Shown here one piece after another: positions 6,001 to 11,996 of a DNA stretch of 13,716 nucleotides. The DNA lies in NCBI GenBank assembly GCA_913054565.1, contig CAJXHW010000018.1, forward strand, positions 1 through 13,716, in the 5' to 3' direction. Below the pieces are notes generated by a model that had not been told where the DNA came from, made no database searches, and saw only the letters and a program-made list of their open reading frames with translations. Origin of the DNA: an uncultured Kordia sp. (GTDB taxonomy: Bacteria > Bacteroidota > Bacteroidia > Flavobacteriales > Flavobacteriaceae). How positions within the stretch are numbered: the first letter of the stretch is position 1; each line of letters starts with the position of its first letter. The translations under genes were made by a program, and so were the position numbers.

Positions 6001-6252
6001 TTCAGAAAGTTATGTATGGGTAACGATAAAGTATTACCAGATTTAGTTGCTGAGTTTGACAAAGAAACCAAAGCCACTAAAAAAATGGAGGCTTACACCA
6101 AACTACTAAAAGCATCTTTAAAAGGTGTAGTTGGTGTGCAAGAGGAAGTTGGCTTAGATATGTTAGCGACTCGTGGAGCTGTAAACTTGCTAAACAAAAA
6201 CATGAGCAATGATGAAGAGCTGGAGCTAGTCAGTTATTTAATTATCAAGTAA
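3094..6252 (+). CDS. SNF2/RapA-type superfamily 2 helicase with degenerate PLD-like N-terminus
   Basis: A 1052-aa ATPase that would translocate along DNA. Motifs in order: I, ADSVGLGKT (246-254); II, DESH (336-339); III, LSATP (372-376); V, SEGQNL (762-767); VI, QRFGRIDRIG (787-796). The GLGKT form and the HWNP segment ahead of motif VI fit the RapA/HepA branch. A long insert of about 350 residues separates the two RecA lobes. Residues 20-135 resemble a phospholipase-D-like domain (VYISCNFFTAFA; later LIIENEDSS), but where catalytic HxK should stand the sequence reads N-Q-N (103-105), so nuclease activity there is unlikely. The C-terminal 250 residues carry no domain I recognise. It overlaps the XRE gene by 4 nt and abuts the next start with no gap. 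Similar helicases occur in DISARM and BREX loci, where they act with methyltransferases; a role in DNA sensing or remodelling here is inference. Confidence 0.88.
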   Translation: MKLINNQDTLLIDEVKNLINEKSKVYISCNFFTAFAVFELIEILKKSSQVNILLDLKTEGDFKFIQNDAEQKLNLALDRKYKINQVIGLIEDKIQFRKGSTANQNILIIENEDSSTCFTLTPLNLDSVSLGVLPSQFPVLINSLEDTNNTYLTLFRNSWENSSQSLNDIVVEELEKGTSNFTGEAIYKYCIREIFHYSTINERADEKLEKVGFKDSKIWSLLYNFQKDAVIGAIEKIETYGGCVIADSVGLGKTFEALGVIKYYQLRNSRILVLAPKKLRENWTVYTLNDKRNILSEDRLNYNILNHTDLSRVRGKSGDIDLETINWGNYDLVVIDESHNFRNNPTKKGMTRYKRLMNDVIKSNIRTKVLMLSATPVNNKMNDLKNQIAFITEGDDAAFASHGINSVAQVMKDSQRRFTNWFRDGDPDDLNVNELMQHLDGAYFRILDMLTIARSRKHIEKYYDTTDIGKFPNRLTPITVHPEIDTKNQFKDIGQIYDEISTLTLASYTPLGYVRSDKRDYYEDKYDMQTHTGSVFKQVDREQSLIYLMRVNLLKRLESSIYSFKLTVEKLIGLVNSNLQQLEEHQNGNIDLDTNITDIDIDDTELEDLLIGGKTKVLIQDIDGIRWKQDLKQDKAVLTSLLASIKLIDVERDAKLLKLKNLINSKIENPLNGDNKKVIVFTAFADTANYLYRELKDWLKTEKGLNTALVTGSGQNKTNMKDCRNDLNSILTHFSPLSKKRKDIYPEATSEIDILFCTDCISEGQNLQDCDYLVNYDIHWNPVRIIQRFGRIDRIGSINEQIQLVNFFPSMELDSFIDLVAKVKGRMVMLDVSATGEDNVISRDSREMQDLDYRKRQLKQLQDQVLDLEDINGNISITDMTFNDFKIDLEKSTDAQIEALDKIPPASYAIVKSNLPSVKEGVIFCLKDTSNDITEKLKNNILYPYFLVYVSLDGEETVTAAQTKVALDYFRKLCMGNDKVLPDLVAEFDKETKATKKMEAYTKLLKASLKGVVGVQEEVGLDMLATRGAVNLLNKNMSNDEELELVSYLIIK

Positions 6253-7023
6253 ATGACTCATCTATTTAACCACATATTTAAAGTGCCAGAGCGTTGTCTT
6301 GTAGGGCAGCGTTTAACCAAAGCGTTTTTTCAGCGAAATTTTAGCTTAACCAGTGCCGAAAAAAAAGTATTAAATACGGCTATTGAGCAAATGGAAATAC
6401 TGGCTCAAGTGAATCTAGAAAAAAGCAATATCCAAGCTGTATCTAACGAAACCGACAGCTATGAAAATATACTATACATTCGCTGTACGGTTCAAGACAA
6501 CCAACTGGAAACAGTTGCAGATAAATGTATTCAAATCATACAAAAATACATTGCGCATCAAGTGGTATTAATTCTTGAGGACAGCAATGATTTTATAATT
6601 AATGTAGCCGAAAAACGCATTAACCAAGTAGATAAAAATAAGCTGGTAGTTAATAGTATATTCAATACTACAAGTATATCCAAACTATATAAAAACGATA
6701 CAACAGAGGCGTTTTTTAAAGCTTTGGATTTTAATGGGCTGGATAAAACCAACCTCGAAACCACTTATAAAAGCTATATCCAAGCTGTAGTCCAGTTTCA
6801 AGTGGCGCATACTACAGGAACGTTTAGCAAACGTACCCAAAAACGTACCCAAGAAGACATGGCTAATTTGGAAACCATAGAAGCTATGGAAACCGAAATA
6901 ACAAGCCTAAAAAGCCAGTTAAGTAAAGAAAAACAACTCAATAATAAAGTCGTTTTAAATGTAGCCATACATAAAAAGCGACAAGAGATAGAACGCATTA
7001 AAAACAAACTCACCATAATATGA
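6253..7023 (+). CDS. DUF4391-like protein with C-terminal coiled coil
   Basis: The 256-aa protein resembles DUF4391 from its start (LFNHIFKVPE), through the conserved LTSAEKKVLNTAIEQMEIL (residues 32-50), to the NVAEKRINQVDKNKLVVNSI region (116-135). That family has no established activity; it is found beside helicases and DNA methyltransferases in defence loci. No nuclease or nucleotide-binding motif is evident. From about residue 205 a coiled coil follows (LETIEAMETEITSLKSQLSK onward), which suggests binding to a partner or dimerisation. A perfect 12-bp tandem duplication at 6829-6852 encodes KRTQ twice (193-200) at the junction of the two parts. The start codon directly follows the helicase stop, and the stop overlaps the mod start by 4 nt, so its dose is coupled to both. 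A role as adaptor between helicase and Mod-Res is inference. Confidence 0.78.
   Translation: MTHLFNHIFKVPERCLVGQRLTKAFFQRNFSLTSAEKKVLNTAIEQMEILAQVNLEKSNIQAVSNETDSYENILYIRCTVQDNQLETVADKCIQIIQKYIAHQVVLILEDSNDFIINVAEKRINQVDKNKLVVNSIFNTTSISKLYKNDTTEAFFKALDFNGLDKTNLETTYKSYIQAVVQFQVAHTTGTFSKRTQKRTQEDMANLETIEAMETEITSLKSQLSKEKQLNNKVVLNVAIHKKRQEIERIKNKLTII
6829..6852 (+). repeat. Perfect 12-bp tandem duplication within the DUF4391-like gene
   Basis: AAACGTACCCAA occurs twice in direct succession (6829-6840 and 6841-6852), in frame, encoding Lys-Arg-Thr-Gln twice. A unit whose length is a multiple of three can change copy number without a frameshift. The linker site makes a change in spacing between the domain and coiled coil tolerable. 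Confidence 0.8.
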
Positions 7024-8966
7024 GCATAGAACACATACATCAAGGCGATACCCTAACCCAGAGCAAAGATTTGGTTGCCGAAAACATAGAAAAACTAAAA
7101 GAACTATTTCCAGAAATTGTCACCGAAGGCAAAATTGACTTTAACGTATTACAAGACGTTTTAGGTGAGGATATAGAAGAAAGTGACGAATACTACCGTT
7201 TTACATGGGCTGGTAAAGCACAAGCCAGACGAGAAGCTCACAAACCAAGTACAGGGACGCTACGTCCAGCAAAAGAAGAGAGTGTAGATTGGGATACTAC
7301 AGGAAATTTATACATTGAAGGTGATAACCTTGAAGTATTAAAACTACTGCAAAAATCTTATGCTGGTAAAGTAAAAATGATTTACATAGACCCACCTTAC
7401 AACACAGGAAAAGACTTTGTATACAAAGACAATTATAAGGACAACTTAAAGAATTATCAAGAGCAAACTGGGCAAATAGATGCTGAAGGAAATAAATTAA
7501 GTACTAATAGCGATAGTGATGGACGTTACCATTCAAATTGGCTGAATATGATATATCCTCGTCTGCGTTTGGCTCGTAATTTACTGACAGATGATGGGGT
7601 GATTTTTATGAGTATTGATGATAATGAAGTCGATAACCTAAGAAAAACTGCAAATGAAGTATTTGGTGAAAATAATTTTATTGCTAAAATAATCAGAAAT
7701 ACTAATAGCTCTAAAAATCAGAGTCTTTTCGTTTCTGTGAGTCATGAATATTGCTTGGTTTATTCAAAATCAATTGATAATTTAAAATTAAAACATTCAG
7801 ACGATAAATGGAGTGTGCCTAAAAATAATGTTGAAGAGTATATAAAAAAAGTTGGTCAACTTAAAAAAGAAGGTTTATCAGAAGATTTGATTTCTGAAGA
7901 ATTAAAAATTCTTACTAAGTATCCTCGATTCCTCGATTTTACAAACTACTGGTATTTCGATGAAACAGGTTTATATAGAAAAGGTGATTTAGGAGGAGTC
8001 AAAAATGGAAATCTAGAACCTCTATATAATCCATTATTAAAAAAACATGATAATGTTCCTCCTGGAGGTTACAGATATTCGGAATCTAAGCTGGAAGAGT
8101 TGGTTGCGAAAAATAGAATTCATTTTCACACTGACGGAAGCCTTCCAACAATTAAAAGATATTTATTAGAAAATAAAGGACAACGACCAAAGTCGATAAT
8201 GTCGGACGACCAAAGACCAGATTACTCACTATTAAAAGGGTTTGAAACCCCTTTTGATAATCCTAAACAAATGTCCTTTATGAAAAGGATAATTAGTATA
8301 ATGGATGAGGATTCTATAGTATTAGATTTTTTCTCTGGTTCAGGAACCACTGCCCACGCAGTTTTAGAACTCAATGCTGATGACGATGGGAATAGAAAAT
8401 ATATCCAAGTTCAATTACCCGAACCAACAGATGAAAAAAGTGAAGCTTATAAAGCTGGCTATAAAACCATAGCCGAAATTGGTAAAGAGCGTATCCGCAG
8501 AGCCGCAAAGAAAATAGCTAATGAACATCCAGAAAAGATTAACGAATTAGATTTAGGATTCAAAGTTTTTAAGTTAGATAGCTCTAATATAAAAGGTTGG
8601 AACGGTAACCCCAACAACTTAGAAGATAGTTTGTTTGACGCAGTAAGTAACATTAAAACAGACCGTACAGAAGAAGATGTATTGTATGAAATATTATTAA
8701 AATATGGTTTAGACCTCACTTTACCAATTGAAGAAAAAACAATTGAAGGAAACAAAGTATTTAATATTGGTTTTGGTTCATTATTTATTTGTTTAGCTAA
8801 TGGTATTACCAATGCAGTTGCAGAAGGTATTGGTGCTTGGAAAGAAGAATTAAGCCCAGAAATGTGCAGAGTTATCTTTAAAGATACTGGTTTCACTGAT
8901 GTAGAGAAAACTAATAGCGTTCAGACTTTGAAACGATTTGGTATAACAGAAGTAAAAAGTATATAA
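7020..8966 (+). CDS. mod: Type III restriction-modification methyltransferase (Mod), adenine-specific
   Basis: The 648-aa protein transfers a methyl group from S-adenosylmethionine, by family to adenine N6, and supplies the recognition specificity for both modification and restriction. Motif IV, DPPYNTGKDF (124-133), precedes motif I, DFFSGSGTTAHAV (436-448), the order of beta-class type III Mod enzymes. FSGSG (438-442) is the cofactor loop. The stretch of about residues 220-420 between them is the target recognition domain, which defines the DNA site and cannot be decoded by eye. Residues 1-95 are the usual Mod N-terminal region, and the C-terminus (about 510-648) should contact Res. No simple sequence repeat that would cause phase variation is seen near the start. 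It overlaps the DUF4391-like gene by 4 nt and is followed by res after 3 nt. The gene is intact. Confidence 0.94.
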   Translation: MSIEHIHQGDTLTQSKDLVAENIEKLKELFPEIVTEGKIDFNVLQDVLGEDIEESDEYYRFTWAGKAQARREAHKPSTGTLRPAKEESVDWDTTGNLYIEGDNLEVLKLLQKSYAGKVKMIYIDPPYNTGKDFVYKDNYKDNLKNYQEQTGQIDAEGNKLSTNSDSDGRYHSNWLNMIYPRLRLARNLLTDDGVIFMSIDDNEVDNLRKTANEVFGENNFIAKIIRNTNSSKNQSLFVSVSHEYCLVYSKSIDNLKLKHSDDKWSVPKNNVEEYIKKVGQLKKEGLSEDLISEELKILTKYPRFLDFTNYWYFDETGLYRKGDLGGVKNGNLEPLYNPLLKKHDNVPPGGYRYSESKLEELVAKNRIHFHTDGSLPTIKRYLLENKGQRPKSIMSDDQRPDYSLLKGFETPFDNPKQMSFMKRIISIMDEDSIVLDFFSGSGTTAHAVLELNADDDGNRKYIQVQLPEPTDEKSEAYKAGYKTIAEIGKERIRRAAKKIANEHPEKINELDLGFKVFKLDSSNIKGWNGNPNNLEDSLFDAVSNIKTDRTEEDVLYEILLKYGLDLTLPIEEKTIEGNKVFNIGFGSLFICLANGITNAVAEGIGAWKEELSPEMCRVIFKDTGFTDVEKTNSVQTLKRFGITEVKSI

Positions 8967-8969
8967 CGT

Positions 8970-11900
8970 ATGAAAATTAAATTTGAATCTGCGTTAGACT
9001 ACCAACAGGAAGCCATAAACGCCATAGTAGATATATTTCAAGGTCAAGAAGTCTGTGAGGCTAACTTTACGGTGTATTCACCAGAGTTCTTAGCTAAACA
9101 ACAAAATTTTGCGTTTAACGAAATTGGGTACGGAAACCGTTTAACATTAAGTGAAGGTAAGTTGCTGGAGAATGTACAAAACATTCAATTAGCCAACGGT
9201 TTAAAACCTTCTGAACGTGCTGAGGTTAACCGAAACCATTTAGATTTCACCATTGAAATGGAAACAGGTACAGGAAAAACCTATGTGTATTTGCGTTCCA
9301 TTATGGAGCTGTACCGTAAATACGGATTTTCTAAACATATCATAGTTGTACCTTCAATTCCTATTAAAGAAGGGGTTTATAAATCGTTGGAGATTACTAA
9401 AGAGCATTTCCAGCAGCTCTACGATAATATTAACTATAACTTCTTTATTTACGATAGTAGCAAACTAAACGAAGTCCGTGATTTCTCTACCAACGATGGT
9501 TTAGAAATTATGGTCATAAATATTGATGCCTTTTCTAAAAGCTTTAAAGACCCAAGTAAGGATAGCAAAACCAATATTATCCATCGATACAATGATACTC
9601 TAGGATATAAGCCTTTAGACCTCATCAAGAACACCAATCCAGTAGTGTTTATTGATGAGCCACAAAGTACCATGAGTACGCCTATTCGTAAAAAAGCAGT
9701 ACAGAGTTTACATCCTTTGTCAATTATTAGATATTCGGCAACTCATAAGGAAAAAGTAAACTTAATGTATAAGCTAGATGCTATCGATGCTTATGACAGG
9801 AAACTGGTAAAACAAATTGAAATAGGCTCAGTGCAAACCGAAGGTGTAAACAATCAAGCCTACATTCGATTGATTAGTGTTAAGGTAAGCAAAGGCTATC
9901 CAGAGGCTAAAGTTGAGGTTGATGTGTTTAAAAACGGAAGTATTTCCAGAAAAACCATTACGGTTAAACAAAATTATGACCTAGAACAACTTACAGATAG
10001 AATTGAGTATGAAGGTTATATTATAAAGGATATTCATGCGGTTGCTGGTAATGAATATATTGATTTTACCAGTAAAGATGATGTGATTCGATTAGAGCAA
10101 GCCATTGGTAGTGTTGATGAAAAGCAGATAAAAACTGCTATGATATCCAAAACCATAGAAGAGCATTTAGATAAAGAATTGGTGATGAACCCTCAAGGGA
10201 TTAAGGTTCTGAGTTTATTTTTTATTGATTCTGTTGGAAAGTACCGTGTGTATGATGAAGAAGGAAATGCTGAAAATGGTGAGTATGCCGAAATATTTGA
10301 AAGAGAATATTTAAAACTTATCACCAAGCCAAAATATGTGAGTTTGTTTGGTGAAATTACCGATGGAGAAAAAGATGCTTCACTAGTGCATAATGGGTAT
10401 TTTTCCATAGATAAAAAATCTAAAGCCAGTAACAAGAAGGATAAATACGAATATTTTAAAGATACCAGTGGAAGTGTAAAAGCAGATGAAGACACATATA
10501 ACCTCATCATGCGTGATAAAGAAATGTTATTGAGTTTTGATTCTAAACTGCGTTTTATCTTTTCACATTCGGCTTTAAAAGAAGGTTGGGATAATCCAAA
10601 CGTATTTCAAATTTGTACGCTTAAAGATGCTGGGAATTCTGAAATTAGAAGACGACAAGAAATAGGAAGAGGTTTGCGTTTATGCGTGAATCAAGATGGA
10701 CAACGTATTTATGGTCACGAAGTAAACACGCTTACGGTTATGGCTTCGGAATCTTATACCGATTTTGTAGATAACCTTCAAAAAGAAATTGAAAAAGATA
10801 CAGGTATCCGTTTTGGGATATTGGAGTCTCATAGTTTTGCCAATGTGGTACTGGCTATTGAAGATGAAACGCCTATCTATTTAGGTCAAGAGAAATCAGA
10901 AGAACTCTTTAAACATTTATTGGCTCAAGGTTATATAGATGGTAAAGGAAAAGTTCAAGACGAATTACGTATTGACCTTAAAGAAGATAAAGTAAACTTG
11001 CCAGAAGAGATTAGTGAAAACAAACACGTTTTAAAGCAAGTATTAAGTAACTTAAAAGATGCTGCTGGAAAACTAGAGATAAAAAACCAAGACGATAAGA
11101 AGCGTGTTAAGGTTAATAAACGAGTTTTAGACAGTCCAGAGTTTAAAGAACTTTGGGAGCGTGTAAAATATAAAACAACGTTTTCTGTAGATTTTGATTC
11201 AGATAGTTTGGTTAAGGAATGTATTAACGCTTTAGACGATAGATTAAAAATCACCAGAGGAAAACTACATTATAGTAAAGCTTCGGTTTCTATTGATATT
11301 GGTGGTATTGAAGCTGAGGTAAAACCAAATAGCACCAGAACCGAAACTCTAAATGAAGAAGTAGATATGCTTCCAGATATTGTTGGTTATCTTCAAAATG
11401 AAACTCAGTTAACTAGGAAATCAATAGTTAAAATCCTCACGGGAACGACTAGGTTGAGGTACTTCAAGATAAACCCTCAAAAATTTATTGAAGGTTGTAT
11501 TGATATTATTAATGAGCAGATGCGTATGCACATTATTGATGGTATCCAGTACAAGAAAATTGACAATACCGAGTATTACAGTCAAGAATTGTTTGAAAAC
11601 GAAGAGCTGTTTGGATACCTAAAAAATAATCTAAAAGAAAGCACAAAGTCGCCTTACGATTATGTTGTGTACGATTCCAATGTAGAATCTACGTTAGCAA
11701 ATGATTTTGAGAACAGCGATAATATTTCTGTATATGCTAAGCTTCCTAATTGGTTTAAAATTGATACACCACTAGGTACTTATAACCCAGACTGGGCTAT
11801 TCTCTGGAAAGATAACAATGAAGAAAAACTATTCTTTGTGGTAGAATCTAAAGGAAGTACAGGGCTTTTCGATTTAAGACCAAAAGAACAAGGGAAAATA

Positions 11901-11990
11901 GATTGTGGTAAAAAACACTTCACCGCTTTAGACAGTGAAATGATAGTTGCTGCTAGTATGGATGATGTGACTAATCAAGTTTTAGTCTAA
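8970..11990 (+). CDS. res: Type III restriction enzyme subunit (Res), helicase-endonuclease
   Basis: At 1006 aa it is close to known Res proteins (EcoP15I Res is about 970). The N-terminal superfamily 2 ATPase shows a Q-like segment (DYQQEAINAI), Walker A TGTGKT (99-104), motif II DEPQ (229-232), SAT (256-258), motif V EGWDNP (538-543) and motif VI QEIGRGLR (563-570). The C-terminal PD-(D/E)xK endonuclease shows NPDW with Asp 941 and ESK with Glu 959 and Lys 961, so both engines look functional. In this family, Res with Mod uses ATP to find two inversely oriented unmethylated sites and cuts about 25-27 bp from one. It lies 3 nt after mod and 6 nt before the OLD-family gene. Product and activity are well supported; what the helicase and DUF4391 partners add is unknown. 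Confidence 0.95.
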   Translation: MKIKFESALDYQQEAINAIVDIFQGQEVCEANFTVYSPEFLAKQQNFAFNEIGYGNRLTLSEGKLLENVQNIQLANGLKPSERAEVNRNHLDFTIEMETGTGKTYVYLRSIMELYRKYGFSKHIIVVPSIPIKEGVYKSLEITKEHFQQLYDNINYNFFIYDSSKLNEVRDFSTNDGLEIMVINIDAFSKSFKDPSKDSKTNIIHRYNDTLGYKPLDLIKNTNPVVFIDEPQSTMSTPIRKKAVQSLHPLSIIRYSATHKEKVNLMYKLDAIDAYDRKLVKQIEIGSVQTEGVNNQAYIRLISVKVSKGYPEAKVEVDVFKNGSISRKTITVKQNYDLEQLTDRIEYEGYIIKDIHAVAGNEYIDFTSKDDVIRLEQAIGSVDEKQIKTAMISKTIEEHLDKELVMNPQGIKVLSLFFIDSVGKYRVYDEEGNAENGEYAEIFEREYLKLITKPKYVSLFGEITDGEKDASLVHNGYFSIDKKSKASNKKDKYEYFKDTSGSVKADEDTYNLIMRDKEMLLSFDSKLRFIFSHSALKEGWDNPNVFQICTLKDAGNSEIRRRQEIGRGLRLCVNQDGQRIYGHEVNTLTVMASESYTDFVDNLQKEIEKDTGIRFGILESHSFANVVLAIEDETPIYLGQEKSEELFKHLLAQGYIDGKGKVQDELRIDLKEDKVNLPEEISENKHVLKQVLSNLKDAAGKLEIKNQDDKKRVKVNKRVLDSPEFKELWERVKYKTTFSVDFDSDSLVKECINALDDRLKITRGKLHYSKASVSIDIGGIEAEVKPNSTRTETLNEEVDMLPDIVGYLQNETQLTRKSIVKILTGTTRLRYFKINPQKFIEGCIDIINEQMRMHIIDGIQYKKIDNTEYYSQELFENEELFGYLKNNLKESTKSPYDYVVYDSNVESTLANDFENSDNISVYAKLPNWFKIDTPLGTYNPDWAILWKDNNEEKLFFVVESKGSTGLFDLRPKEQGKIDCGKKHFTALDSEMIVAASMDDVTNQVLV

Positions 11991-11996
11991 TAGTTT

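Noticed and set aside
7020..7400. Phase-variable repeat tract in mod
   Set aside because: Many type III mod genes carry simple repeats near the start; none of meaningful length is visible here.
8459..8896. Minus-strand open frame of 145 codons opposite the end of mod
   Set aside because: It is antisense to the conserved C-terminal part of an intact gene and has no motif or plausible promoter.
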